Part shown: positions 25,159 through 34,785 of the stretch, piece by piece
Numbering within the stretch: position 1 is the first letter of the stretch
Layout of the letters: every line of letters starts with the position of its first letter
Source of the DNA: an uncultured Bacilli bacterium
GTDB lineage: Bacteria; Bacillota_I; Bacilli_A; RF39; UBA660
DNA: 63,900 nucleotides
Reading direction: 5' to 3'
Assembly: GCA_934096815.1 (NCBI GenBank)
Contig: CAKOMY010000007.1
Coordinates: 1-63,900, forward strand
The notes under the pieces: generated by a model
What the model saw: the letters and a program-made list of their open reading frames with translations, nothing else
Database searches by the model: none
What the model was told of the DNA's origin: nothing
Program-made: the position numbers and the translations under genes

Positions 25159-26283
25159 CTAACTTTCTTCTGCAATATTACGGTCTAACACTAAACCATC
25201 AAATGCTTCTATTATAATTTCAATCTTTTCTTTTTGCTTTTCATCAATTAATTCTTTATGATCAATATAGAAATCTTTACTTATTAAGTATCTTTCATTA
25301 TTATCTATATCTTTTACTTTAGTATTTTTACTAGCATAAATATAATAATTTAGTTTACTCTTTTTAAGTTTATTTAATATAATTTCATCAATATCATCAT
25401 AATTAATTAATAGCATAATTCGATTTTTTAAATATTTATTTTTATTTAGATTTTTTATTTTATTAAAACATGTATCATCTAGTAGGAATTTCTTTTTTAT
25501 AGGTATAAAGAAGATTTTATTAAACTTTCTTACTGATAATAATTTCATTAATGTTACAACTACTAATTCTGCACTAATGATAGTAAATTTATTATCATAA
25601 CCATCTTTATTAAAAATGTAATTTACTGCTCCACTATTTATATCTTTTAGTCCAGGAACTGAATAATTATACTGAGTTATGTAATAATTATTTTCTTTAG
25701 ATATATCAACATATTTATTAAAGGAAATATTACTATTTAATAGTTCGTATATTTTTCTTTCTTTTCTAACATTAGTTTTAATAAGTTCTAATAATATATT
25801 TGTATTCTTTTTACCATCATCTATTATATGCACAAAGGTTGTTTTATTAAATTTTTCTAAATAATTTACAAGGATTGTTTTATAATTTATTTTATTTATT
25901 GTATAAGGACTAGTTGAAATATCTATGTTATTGGCAATATATATAACGATTGCACAAAGAATTATTTCTTTTTCATAGGCTTTAATTTCAAACGCTCTTT
26001 CTTTATCAATAAAATAAGTTATGACACTATCAAGTTCACGATCGATGTTATATTTTGAAATTTCTTTGTTATTAATAAAACATCTAACTAAATCTTTATC
26101 AACTGGAAAAGTTATTTTATTAAAGTAATCATTTATTATATAGTTTAAACTATCTTCGGTATCTTTTTTCTTATGCCATAATTTGTTTTTATCAATTCCT
26201 AGTATTTTTGATAGTAAGATTGAATACTGATATACAGTTTTAATCTTATATTTAAAGTAATCTTCATAATTATCAATATTCAT
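25159..26283 (-). CDS. Hypothetical protein heading the McrB-like cluster
   Basis: 374 residues, not recognised. The first half is helical (YSILLSKILGIDKNKLWHKK..., EKEIILCAIVIYIANNIDIS). The second half alternates strands and helices in a Rossmann-like way (KIFFIPIKKKF, RIMLLINYDDIDEIIL, LNYYIYASKNTKV). No signal peptide or clear membrane helix. It ends 10 nt before the ATPase start and is the first gene of the four-gene cluster, so it probably works with it, perhaps as substrate recogniser or regulator (inference). Confidence 0.6.
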   Translation of the reverse strand: MNIDNYEDYFKYKIKTVYQYSILLSKILGIDKNKLWHKKKDTEDSLNYIINDYFNKITFPVDKDLVRCFINNKEISKYNIDRELDSVITYFIDKERAFEIKAYEKEIILCAIVIYIANNIDISTSPYTINKINYKTILVNYLEKFNKTTFVHIIDDGKKNTNILLELIKTNVRKERKIYELLNSNISFNKYVDISKENNYYITQYNYSVPGLKDINSGAVNYIFNKDGYDNKFTIISAELVVVTLMKLLSVRKFNKIFFIPIKKKFLLDDTCFNKIKNLNKNKYLKNRIMLLINYDDIDEIILNKLKKSKLNYYIYASKNTKVKDIDNNERYLISKDFYIDHKELIDEKQKEKIEIIIEAFDGLVLDRNIAEES

Positions 26284-26357
26284 AAAATCACTACTTTCTA
26301 TTCTATTTAGAATTATAACAAAGAAGATTTATAAGTTCAAGATATACAAGTACAAAA

Positions 26358-26389
26358 AAACTAGTCAAATTTAAATTTATGACTAGTTT
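26358..26389 (-). terminator. clpB terminator
   Basis: AAACTAGTCA (26358-26367) pairs with TGACTAGTTT (26380-26389), followed on the minus strand by TTTTTTTG. It separates clpB from the cluster downstream. Confidence 0.85.
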
Positions 26390-26395
26390 TATTTA

Positions 26396-28507
26396 TTATT
26401 TTATTATTAAATGATCATCTTTAACGTCTATGTTAACTGTCTCACCAAATTTAATATTATCGTTTATTATTTCGGTAGCAAGCAAGGTTTCTAAATTTCT
26501 TGAAACAAATCTTTTTATTGGTCTAGCACCATATTTTTCATCATAAGAATTATTGATAATATAATCTTTAGCAGCACTTGTTAAATTAAGTTTTATTTTT
26601 TTATCATCTAAACGTTTTTCGATATCGCTTATTATTTTATCTAGAATTTCATAAACCGTCTTTTTATCTAATGATTTAAACATAATTATTTCATCTATAC
26701 GGTTGATAAACTCAGGTTTAAAGGTTCTCTTTAATTCATCCATAACTAATTTATCTTTATCGGGAACGTTTTCTAAAATAAATTCACTACCTAAATTTGA
26801 TGTCATGATTATGATAGTGTTCTTAAAATCTACGGTTCTTCCTTGAGAATCAGTGATTCGTCCATCGTCTAAGATTTGTAATAGAATGTTAAAGACATCT
26901 TTATGAGCTTTTTCGATTTCATCAAATAGGACAATACTATAAGGATTACGTCTTACTGCTTCAGTTAATTGACCACCTTCATCGTATCCAACGTATCCAG
27001 GAGGTGCTCCAACTAAACGTGATACTGAATGACTTTCCATATATTCACTCATATCGATACGAATAATATGTCTTTCATCATCAAATAATTCGTAGGCAAG
27101 TGTTTTAGCAACTTCAGTTTTACCAACTCCAGTTGGACCTAGGAAAATAAATGAACCTATTGGTCTATTTGGATCTTTAATTCCAGCTCTTGAACGGATT
27201 ATGGCTTCACTTACTAATTTTAACGCTTCATCTTGTCCTTTAACACGTTTTTTCATGTTTTCTTCTAAATGAATTATTTTTTCTCTTTCACCGCCAACTA
27301 ATTTACTTATTGGAATTTTAGTCCAATTAGAAATTATTTTAGCGATGTCTTCTTCGTCAACTGTATCTGATAAGATTTCATTCTTATTTTCTTTATTTAA
27401 TTCTTCTAATTCTTTTTCAAGTTTAGGAATAGTTCCATGTCTTAATCTAGCGGCTGTTTCTAAATCATAAGTGTTTTCAGCTTGTTCTAGTTTAAAGTTA
27501 GCATGAGATATTTCTTCTTTTTTAGATTTAATTTGATCGTTGATAGATTTTTCTCTTTCCCAATCATTTCTTAGGCGAGATTCATCTTCCTTTAATTTAA
27601 CTAAATCATTATCTATTTCTTCTACTCTCTTTTTGCTTAACTCATCTTTTTCTTTCTTTAGAGCTTGTTTCTCAATTTCAAGACGCATAATTTTTCTGGT
27701 TAATGTATCTAATTCAGTTGGAACAGAGTCCATTTGAACTTTAATTGTAGCACAGGCTTCATCAATTAAATCAATTGCTTTATCTGGTAAGAAACGATCA
27801 GTTATATATCTATTTGAAAGATTAGCAGCAGCTATAAGTGCTCTATCTTTAATATTAACTCCATGATGAACCTCAAATCTTTCTTTTAGCCCACGAAGGA
27901 TAGTAATTGTATCTAATACGCTTGGCTCTTGTACAATAACTTTTTGGAAACGTCTTTCTAAGGCTCCATCTTTTTCAATGTATTTACGATATTCGTTTAA
28001 GGTAGTGGCACCTATACATAAGATTTCGCCTCTAGCAAGCATTGGTTTTAGCATGTTACCAGCATCCATTGCTCCTTCTAGGGCACCAGCACCTACAATC
28101 ATGTGAATTTCATCGATAAATAAGATTATTTCACCATTAGAATCTTTAATTTCTTTTAAAACAGCTTTTAATCTTTCTTCAAATTCACCACGATATTTAG
28201 CACCAGCAATTAAGGCTCCCATATCTAATTCCCATATTGTTTTATTTTTTAAACTGTTTGGAACATCGCCTTTTACAATTCTTTGGGCAAGTCCTTCAAC
28301 GATAGCAGTTTTACCAACACCTGGCTCACCAATTAATACTGGATTGTTTTTTGTTTTACGAGACAAAATTCTAGTTATGCTTCGAACTTCTTCATCTCTT
28401 CCGATAACAGGATCAACTTTACCATCTTTAACAGCTTTAGTTATATCTCTACCATATTTTTCTAAGGGATTTTGTAAACTTTCCCCAAATGGATTTTCCA
28501 TATTCAT
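26396..28507 (-). CDS. clpB: Hsp100 disaggregase ClpB lacking the N domain
   Basis: 703 residues with both AAA+ modules: Walker A GEPGVGKTAIVEG and GPTGVGKTEVAKT, Walker B FIDEIH and VLFDEIEKAH. The coiled-coil M domain between them (QALKKEKDELSKKRVEEID ... AARLRHGTIPKLEKELEEL) marks ClpB rather than ClpC or ClpA. The usual 145-residue N-terminal Clp_N domain is missing: the protein starts NPFGESLQNPLEKYGRDIT. This equals a natural short ClpB form. An upstream CIRCE element indicates HrcA heat-shock control. GGAGGGGTATAT precedes the ATG. Confidence 0.95.
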   Translation of the reverse strand: MNMENPFGESLQNPLEKYGRDITKAVKDGKVDPVIGRDEEVRSITRILSRKTKNNPVLIGEPGVGKTAIVEGLAQRIVKGDVPNSLKNKTIWELDMGALIAGAKYRGEFEERLKAVLKEIKDSNGEIILFIDEIHMIVGAGALEGAMDAGNMLKPMLARGEILCIGATTLNEYRKYIEKDGALERRFQKVIVQEPSVLDTITILRGLKERFEVHHGVNIKDRALIAAANLSNRYITDRFLPDKAIDLIDEACATIKVQMDSVPTELDTLTRKIMRLEIEKQALKKEKDELSKKRVEEIDNDLVKLKEDESRLRNDWEREKSINDQIKSKKEEISHANFKLEQAENTYDLETAARLRHGTIPKLEKELEELNKENKNEILSDTVDEEDIAKIISNWTKIPISKLVGGEREKIIHLEENMKKRVKGQDEALKLVSEAIIRSRAGIKDPNRPIGSFIFLGPTGVGKTEVAKTLAYELFDDERHIIRIDMSEYMESHSVSRLVGAPPGYVGYDEGGQLTEAVRRNPYSIVLFDEIEKAHKDVFNILLQILDDGRITDSQGRTVDFKNTIIIMTSNLGSEFILENVPDKDKLVMDELKRTFKPEFINRIDEIIMFKSLDKKTVYEILDKIISDIEKRLDDKKIKLNLTSAAKDYIINNSYDEKYGARPIKRFVSRNLETLLATEIINDNIKFGETVNIDVKDDHLIIK

Positions 28508-28568
28508 ATATACCCCTCCTTTTTAATTATGTATATTTTTCATATACAATATGTATTATATCACTTTT

Positions 28569-28595
28569 TTAGCACTTGTCAAGTATGAGTGCTAA
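28569..28595. promoter_or_regulatory. CIRCE operator (HrcA binding site)
   Basis: TTAGCACTT, 9-nt spacer, GAGTGCTAA: one mismatch from the consensus TTAGCACTC-N9-GAGTGCTAA. It lies about 60 nt upstream of clpB, where the HrcA repressor would block transcription until heat shock. Confidence 0.95.
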
Positions 28596-28618
28596 AATAT
28601 GACAAAAAATTAATAATT

Positions 28619-29719
28619 TTATTTAACAAAATTATTAACTAATTTTAGATAAAAATTATTTAATTTTTCGGATATATTATCTACCCTTTTAGATATAAAT
28701 TTATTATAAAATAATTCCAATGTTAATTTTCTTATTTCTTCAACAATTAGGCAAACTATAAAAGTTAATAAAACTGAAATAAGCATATGGATGATTAAAT
28801 AATATGAAGAAACATAATTATAATTATTAAAAATATTTTTCCATAAGTAGCTTCTCATAATTGGTGTTTCGGATAATAGATATACTCCAAAAACACAGCT
28901 TGATATATTATTGATAATTTTATTGGAAAACTCTTTGTTACTCTTAAAGATATTAAATAGTGATACTGAAATCATGATTACTATAAAAGAATTACGACTG
29001 TATAAATAATCAATAAATCTAATACCTATATTATTATTTAGATATTCTAAACCAATAGTTGATAGAATTAATATGAGCAGGGATATAATAAATAGTTTTA
29101 CTGATTTATTTTTATTTAAATAATTGTCTTTATATTTTCCATAGTAAGCACCAATTAAGTATATAATTATTAATTGGATTAATTCATTGAAATAATATAG
29201 TTTACCAGTGATAAAATTTAAAACCGAAAACACTATGAGACTTAATGATATTAATTTTATAAGATCTTTTTTATTTAAATTATTTATCATAACATTAATG
29301 TATGGATGAAATAGATAAATGATAAAGTAGACGCTGGCAAACCAATATTCTTCAAAAGTTATTGGAAAAAAGCTTTTGATAAATGTTTTATAAGAAAATG
29401 GTTCTAAATTTAATAATACAAATAAGATATAAACTCCAACTGAATAAAAAATTATTTGAAGCCATAATTTAAGTAATTTGCTTAATTTAACTTTGGAACT
29501 ATTTATTAAATAATAACCAGTAATTAACATAAATAATTCACTACCTATATTACCTAATGTCATCATTTGTAATAAGATTTTATTTATTCCGAAAGATAAT
29601 TCCTTAACATTAGTAACATTATGAACACTATAATGACTTATAACTATTAATAATATCGCTATTATTCTTAAAATCTCAATATTAGTATTTCTTTTGGTAT
29701 TAACTGCTACTTTTTTCAT
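28619..29719 (-). CDS. Acyltransferase-3 family membrane protein
   Basis: 366 residues, about ten membrane helices. The N-terminal NIEILRIIAILLIVISHYSVH is the typical acyltransferase-3 start with the His of the R...H active-site region. Then come GSELFMLITGYYL and FPITFEEYWFASVYFIIYLFHPYIN. Such proteins O-acetylate surface polysaccharides or other envelope sugars. I start at ATG 29719 because the in-frame GTG at 29728 lies inside the ribosome-site region. The specific substrate is unknown. Confidence 0.85.
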   Translation of the reverse strand: MKKVAVNTKRNTNIEILRIIAILLIVISHYSVHNVTNVKELSFGINKILLQMMTLGNIGSELFMLITGYYLINSSKVKLSKLLKLWLQIIFYSVGVYILFVLLNLEPFSYKTFIKSFFPITFEEYWFASVYFIIYLFHPYINVMINNLNKKDLIKLISLSLIVFSVLNFITGKLYYFNELIQLIIIYLIGAYYGKYKDNYLNKNKSVKLFIISLLILILSTIGLEYLNNNIGIRFIDYLYSRNSFIVIMISVSLFNIFKSNKEFSNKIINNISSCVFGVYLLSETPIMRSYLWKNIFNNYNYVSSYYLIIHMLISVLLTFIVCLIVEEIRKLTLELFYNKFISKRVDNISEKLNNFYLKLVNNFVK

Positions 29720-29762
29720 AAAAATCACACCCTAATATAAATATAACATAATTTTAGCAAAA

Positions 29763-30136
29763 TAAAAAACTAATTACTCTGATAAAATAATTAGTCCTAG
29801 TTTTTAGAATAATCACAAACTTGAATAATAAATTTCTTTTAAAAATCATTATTTAGTTATTACAAGAATATTATCAGTATTCATGGCGATTACTTATCTT
29901 TTGAAGTTTTCTTTCTTCTTAACTATAGTTATATCTAGCGTAGATAAGATTGCTTACTTTCTTGCAATTTCTTTACTACCCAAAGCACACCCCGAATTAA
30001 TTAATATTTATTAATTATTATAGCTTTCACAAACTTACTTTGTAAAAAATAATTAATAATATTTTTTATGCATATTTTAAACTTTAATTAAAATATGCTA
30101 ATCATTAATTATGAACATGCTTCCTATCTTCTAGAT
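29763..30136 (-). ncRNA. Unidentified ~370-nt structured RNA candidate
   Basis: A 449-nt gene-free stretch bounded on the minus strand by a near-consensus promoter (30143-30171) and a strong terminator (CTAATTA/TAATTAG, 29770-29794, then T-rich). Inside are clear stems: GCATATTTTA/TAAAATATGC (about 30069-30098), GTAG...ATTGC / GCAAT...CTAC around 29940-29980, and TATCTA-CGC-TAGATA. There is a locally GC-richer core GGGGTGTGCTTTGGGTAG. No long ORF. It does not match tmRNA, 6S, SRP RNA or any riboswitch I know. It could be a free ncRNA or a leader attenuator of the acyltransferase gene. Confidence 0.55.
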
Positions 30137-30142
30137 ATTATT

Positions 30143-30171
30143 ATTATATGCAATATTTTTTTATTTATCAA
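30143..30171 (-). promoter_or_regulatory. Promoter of the unidentified RNA
   Basis: Minus strand TTGATA (30166-30171), exactly 17 nt, TATAAT (30143-30148); predicted start near 30136. It begins right after the dnaE stop. Confidence 0.7.
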
Positions 30172-30177
30172 TACATT

Positions 30178-33003
30178 TTATGAAATTTTTGTTAATTTTT
30201 CTAAAATTATTTGATAATTGTCTAATCTTTTTTGAACTTGACCTTTAATTTTTACAATATCACCAACTTTTAAGTCGTTTAAATAAAGTATTTTTTTAGG
30301 AAAAACGGTACATGAAATTTTACCTGTATCATCTGATAAATCTAAAAAGGCCATATTTTCTCCTTTTTTGGTTTTAATTGATTTTATATTTTCTAATAGT
30401 ACTGTAATTTCAATGAATTTGTCAAAATATTTAGAGATATCTTTAAATTTAGGACATATATATTTACTTGCTGGATGATTAGAAATATAAAAGCCATATA
30501 ATTCATACTCTTTTTGCATTAATAATGTTTTATCATATTCAGGGAATGTTTCTATAATAGGTTTATTAATTAATGTCTTATCTAATTCATTTATTAATTC
30601 AGAATAGATTAACGCTGAACTTATATTGTTAATTAAGGTTTGTTTGGTTTCATGAAAGCAATCTAATGCACCAGCGTATATTAAATTTTCGATTATTCCT
30701 TGTTTTAATTTTAAATGATAGATAGAACTTATGAAATCATAGAAGTCATTGTATGGAGCATTTTTTGATATTTCTAATGCGATATCTTTGGTTATATCTT
30801 TAATAGAAGTTAGTGGCATTATAATTCCATCATTAAATATATATTTGTCTTCACTTTGATTAATTGATGGCTTAATTACTTTTATATCATTACTTTTTAA
30901 TATATCAATATATTCTTTAGTTTTTTTATTAGAAGAAAGGCTGTCATCTAAAAGTGTTTTATAAAAGTATGGCATATAATGACATTTTAAGTACATCATT
31001 TGGTAAGCAATTAAAGCATAACCTACAGAGTGGGATTTATTAAATCCATATTCGGCAAACTTAATTATTAAATCAAATATTTCAGTACTCTTTTCTTTAC
31101 TATAACCATTTTTAATAGCTCTATCTATGAAATTAGATTTTTCAGATAAAATGATTTGTTCATTCTTTTTAGAGATTGCTCTTCTTATTAAGTCGGCTTC
31201 ACTAAAGGAATATGACGCTACTAATCTTAAGATTTGCATTATTTGTTCTTGATAAACAATTATTCCATATGTATCCTTTAAAATATCAGATAATGAATCA
31301 TCAATATAAGTTATTTCTTCTTTCCCATTTTTTCTTTTAGCATAAGAATCTATTTCGGCGTTTGCGCCGGGACGAATTAACGCAAGTGATACAATTATAT
31401 CTTTAAAATTAGTTGGTTTAATTTTAAGAAGTAAATTTTTCATACCTAAACTTTCAAACTGGAAGATACCATCTGTTTTAGCTTCACTAAACATTTTATA
31501 AACTGATTCATCATTTAAATCGATATTATTTAAATTTAATTTTTCAGGTATATCATTTAAAATATCAGAAATTGTTGTTAAATTTTTAATAGCAAGAAAG
31601 TCCATCTTTAAAAGACCAATATCTTCTAGGTAATCTTTGGTAAATCCAGCTAAATAATTATCACCATTTTTAATTATAGGAATTACATTATCTAAATTTT
31701 CTTTACATATTACGACACCAGCAGCATTAGTACTGATATGTTTTTTAATTCCTTCTATTTTCATAGCAACATAGTAAACTTCTTTAATATCTTTATTATT
31801 GTTAATAATTTTAATTAAATCCTTAGTTAGATTTTCTTTTAATGTTTTTTTAGGATCGATATATTTATTTAGGATGGAAATATCAACATCTAATATTTTG
31901 CTTATAGATAATAAGGCTGCTTTAGTAGTTAATGTTCCATAGGTCATTACGGGCATAACATTTTCTTTACCATATCTTTCTTTAACATAAGCAATTATTT
32001 CTTCTCTTTTAGTAGCATCAAAGTCAATATCAATATCGGGCATAGTAATACGTTCAGGATTTAAAAACCTTTCAAATAGAAGATTATATTTTAAAGGATC
32101 AATTGATGTTATTCCTAAGCTATAAGTAACAAGTGAGCCTACGGCTGAGCCTCTTCCGGGACCGACATATATATTATTTTTAATAGCGTATTTAACGTAG
32201 TCATAGACGATTAGAAAATAATCAACATAATTCATACTTTTAATTACATTTAATTCATACATTAATCTTTTTTTATAGTTATCTGGTATATTACCATTTA
32301 ATCTTTTAGTTAATCCTTTAATAGCAAGAGCTTCTAAAAAATTGTAACTGTTTTCAATTGTATTATCATAATGAGGAATTAAATTTTTGCTATATGTTAT
32401 TTTTAAATTAATTTGGGAAGTAAAATCATGAATATCCTCTACTTTTAAATAGTAAGAACTGTAGTCAATGTCATTGTAACTCGCATACGTTTTATTTTCT
32501 TTAATCATGTTTAAATAATTTAAGTATTTAGTATTTTCTTTGGTTAGAGATAACGCTAAATTAAAGTAGACAATATTTGGAGTTAATTTTAATGCTTCAT
32601 TCTTTTCTTCTTCAGTTTGATAACCAATATAGGAATTAGATATTTCTTTTAATAATTCTTTTGATTTAAATGGGATAATTGTTAAGATATCATTAGTTAA
32701 TAAATCTTTATTAAATTCATTTTCAATTATGTATGTGTTAATTTTAAGTAGTTCTTTATAGCCTTGTTCATTTTTAGCATATAAATATATTTTATAATTT
32801 TGATAATTAACTTCTAAACCAATAACTGGTTTAATATTGTATTTTTGACATAGTTTTAAGAATTCAGCAACATAGCAAAGATTATCATCAACAATACCTA
32901 ATGTGTTAATATTGTTTGTTACAGCATATGAAAAAAGATCTGGTAATTTAATCATACTAGATAAAACATCATAGTCAGTTTTAATTGATATTATTTCTTT
33001 CAT
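30178..33003 (-). CDS. dnaE: DNA polymerase III alpha subunit, DnaE type
   Basis: 941 residues, short for DnaE (about 1,100). Blocks: PHP-like N-terminus (KTDYDVLSSMIKLPDLFSYA), palm motifs GPGRGSAVGSLVTYSLGIT and PDIDIDFD with catalytic Asp, fingers GIIVYQEQIMQILRLVASYSF, helix-hairpin-helix region, and a C-terminal OB fold (KTKKGENMAFLDLSDDTGKI). In Bacilli, DnaE works with PolC in replication. The PHP residues look degenerate. I start at ATG 33003, after AGAGGTG; GTG 33009 is the alternative. Confidence 0.93.
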   Translation of the reverse strand: MKEIISIKTDYDVLSSMIKLPDLFSYAVTNNINTLGIVDDNLCYVAEFLKLCQKYNIKPVIGLEVNYQNYKIYLYAKNEQGYKELLKINTYIIENEFNKDLLTNDILTIIPFKSKELLKEISNSYIGYQTEEEKNEALKLTPNIVYFNLALSLTKENTKYLNYLNMIKENKTYASYNDIDYSSYYLKVEDIHDFTSQINLKITYSKNLIPHYDNTIENSYNFLEALAIKGLTKRLNGNIPDNYKKRLMYELNVIKSMNYVDYFLIVYDYVKYAIKNNIYVGPGRGSAVGSLVTYSLGITSIDPLKYNLLFERFLNPERITMPDIDIDFDATKREEIIAYVKERYGKENVMPVMTYGTLTTKAALLSISKILDVDISILNKYIDPKKTLKENLTKDLIKIINNNKDIKEVYYVAMKIEGIKKHISTNAAGVVICKENLDNVIPIIKNGDNYLAGFTKDYLEDIGLLKMDFLAIKNLTTISDILNDIPEKLNLNNIDLNDESVYKMFSEAKTDGIFQFESLGMKNLLLKIKPTNFKDIIVSLALIRPGANAEIDSYAKRKNGKEEITYIDDSLSDILKDTYGIIVYQEQIMQILRLVASYSFSEADLIRRAISKKNEQIILSEKSNFIDRAIKNGYSKEKSTEIFDLIIKFAEYGFNKSHSVGYALIAYQMMYLKCHYMPYFYKTLLDDSLSSNKKTKEYIDILKSNDIKVIKPSINQSEDKYIFNDGIIMPLTSIKDITKDIALEISKNAPYNDFYDFISSIYHLKLKQGIIENLIYAGALDCFHETKQTLINNISSALIYSELINELDKTLINKPIIETFPEYDKTLLMQKEYELYGFYISNHPASKYICPKFKDISKYFDKFIEITVLLENIKSIKTKKGENMAFLDLSDDTGKISCTVFPKKILYLNDLKVGDIVKIKGQVQKRLDNYQIILEKLTKIS

Positions 33004-33139
33004 ATGCACCTCTAAGGGTATTATATCATTTAAATTAATTCAAGTAAATTTCTTTATTTTTATTGAAAAATCAAGACTTTTAATTTATAATAACTATTAA
33101 TCTTTAGTTATTATTTTATAAAAGATATTAGGAGGTTTT

Positions 33140-34228
33140 ATGGAAATAACAAATAAGAATGATTTTATTGATATTTATGTGTTAAAAACTTTGAGTGAAA
33201 TTAAATTTGAAGTAAAACAAAAAATAGAATTAAAATCAGATTTAGAAAGACAAACTGATGAAAAAATGAAACTTGTATTAAAAGATTTAATTAATGCAAA
33301 CTTCAAAAATTTACAAATGGATCCACAAGGCAATCTAATTTATACTTTATTACCAATCGTTGATGAAAGAGAAAATAAAAAATTAAGAAATTTATTTGTT
33401 TTATACTATACTGCTCTTTATTATGATAATGTGGATTTGTTACAACAAATGCTATCTGCAAATGTTCAATTTGAATTAAATAATTCTTTAAGACTTCAAT
33501 ATTTAGATAAGTTTATATCATCTAAATTTGATACTACGGACTACATAGAAAATATTAAAAAATTTGGAGAAACATTTGCAAATTTTGTTACAAGCATTAA
33601 AAATCTATCTGACGAAGAAAAGGAAAAATATTCACAGAAATTTTTGAGTTTATTTAAATTAAAGTATAAAGAAATGTGTGAGATACTAGAAAAAAATAAA
33701 AAATATTCAAGATATGAGTTAAAAAATTTATTCGTAAAAAATAATTTAGATGCATTTGAATATAACACATATAAATGTGCAGATAATAAGCAATTAGAAC
33801 TTATAAATTTCTGCGGTGGTTATATATATAATGAGACTACAATTGTAAGATTAAATCATTTAATTCAAAATACGAATTATTCAAATATATTAGTTGATTT
33901 TGATTTGCTTACAAGTATCTTTTCAGATGATGAATTAGCTAAATTAGATTTTGATACTAGTATGTTCTTATCACATTATTCCGATACACCAGAAATGTTA
34001 CAAAAAGCAATTGAATTTATTGAACTAACACCGGAAATACCATGTCTTGTTACACATTATGTATCAAAAGAAAATTTTATGAAAACAAGTAACTATGTAT
34101 TAATTGAAGCATTAGATTATGCCAATAGACATTACTTAACTTATAATGAGCAAGATGTTGAACTTCTTACAAGAATGTTGACTCCAAAAGCAAAACTCAA
34201 AAAATTATTTGGTTCATATAAAAAATAA
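33140..34228 (+). CDS. Hypothetical protein, 362 residues
   Basis: Not recognised. Mostly helical and charged, no signal or membrane helix, with central coiled-coil-like stretches (EKEKYSQKFLSLFKLKYKEMCEILEKNKKY). Its ribosome site TTAGGAGGTTTT is strong. Divergently transcribed from dnaE, with the promoter in the 130-nt gap. Possibly a cytoplasmic structural or regulatory protein. Confidence 0.7.
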   Translation: MEITNKNDFIDIYVLKTLSEIKFEVKQKIELKSDLERQTDEKMKLVLKDLINANFKNLQMDPQGNLIYTLLPIVDERENKKLRNLFVLYYTALYYDNVDLLQQMLSANVQFELNNSLRLQYLDKFISSKFDTTDYIENIKKFGETFANFVTSIKNLSDEEKEKYSQKFLSLFKLKYKEMCEILEKNKKYSRYELKNLFVKNNLDAFEYNTYKCADNKQLELINFCGGYIYNETTIVRLNHLIQNTNYSNILVDFDLLTSIFSDDELAKLDFDTSMFLSHYSDTPEMLQKAIEFIELTPEIPCLVTHYVSKENFMKTSNYVLIEALDYANRHYLTYNEQDVELLTRMLTPKAKLKKLFGSYKK

Positions 34229-34494
34229 TATATGAAAATAGTGAAGTTGCTTTGACAAAATAGTTAACATTACTATGAAATACCGAAAACAAATATGATT
34301 TTTGCCTAGAATAATGATGAAATATGTAGTTTTGTTTATTAATTAAGCTTTAACTAAGTATATTTGAAAAATTAATACTATAAGAATTGATTAAATTTTT
34401 TAATTAAATTATTATATCATTATTATAGACAATTTTAAGTGAATAAAAATAAAACAGCAAACTATATGAAAATTTACAAATTAATCTAAAAACA
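34229..34494. other. Gene-free AT-rich stretch
   Basis: Between the hypothetical gene and the rpmB promoter I see no ORF with a ribosome site, no strong hairpin and no repeat. Confidence 0.5.
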
Positions 34495-34524
34495 TTGACT
34501 TTATTTAAGATATTATGATAAAAT
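34495..34524 (+). promoter_or_regulatory. Promoter of rpmB
   Basis: TTGACT (34495-34500), 18-nt spacer, TAAAAT (34519-34524), about 25 nt ahead of the AAGGAGG ribosome site of rpmB. Confidence 0.6.
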
Positions 34525-34555
34525 CAATAAAGATTTTAATTAAGGAGGAAAGAAA

Positions 34556-34726
34556 ATGGCTAAAAATATTTCAAGCAAAAAACCTTTATCTATTAAATTA
34601 AGCTCTCATGCTAATAATAAAACTAATAGTAAACAAAAACCTAACTTACAAACTTATACAATCAATGGTGTTAAGGTTAGATTAACAGCAAGAGAAGCTA
34701 GAGTTTTTAAGAAAGCTGCTAAGTAA
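34556..34726 (+). CDS. rpmB: Large-subunit ribosomal protein L28, divergent
   Basis: 56 residues. KKPLSIKLSSHANNKTNSKQ followed by PNLQTYTINGVKVRLTAREARVFKK aligns with the L28 core (KKP...SHANNKTxRxxxPNLQ...NGxxKRxxVxxRxL). The N-terminal zinc-type Cys of some L28 proteins is absent. AAGGAGGAAAGAAA gives a strong ribosome site, and a terminator follows directly. A monocistronic rpmB is usual in Bacilli. Short basic proteins can mislead, but the SHANNKT...PNLQ match is specific. Confidence 0.85.
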   Translation: MAKNISSKKPLSIKLSSHANNKTNSKQKPNLQTYTINGVKVRLTAREARVFKKAAK

Positions 34727-34727
34727 G

Positions 34728-34746
34728 ATATCCAATAGTTGGATAT
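34728..34746 (+). terminator. rpmB terminator
   Basis: ATATCCAA-TAG-TTGGATAT followed by TTTTTTTATT; perfect 8-bp stem two bases after the stop codon. Confidence 0.9.
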
Positions 34747-34785
34747 TTTTTTATTGCAAAAATTTAATAAAAAAAAAGAAACAAG

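Noticed and set aside
29763..30136. tmRNA, 6S RNA or SRP RNA in the large gap
   Set aside because: No CCA end, tag reading frame, 6S bubble pattern or SRP GGAAGGAAGC loop could be found.
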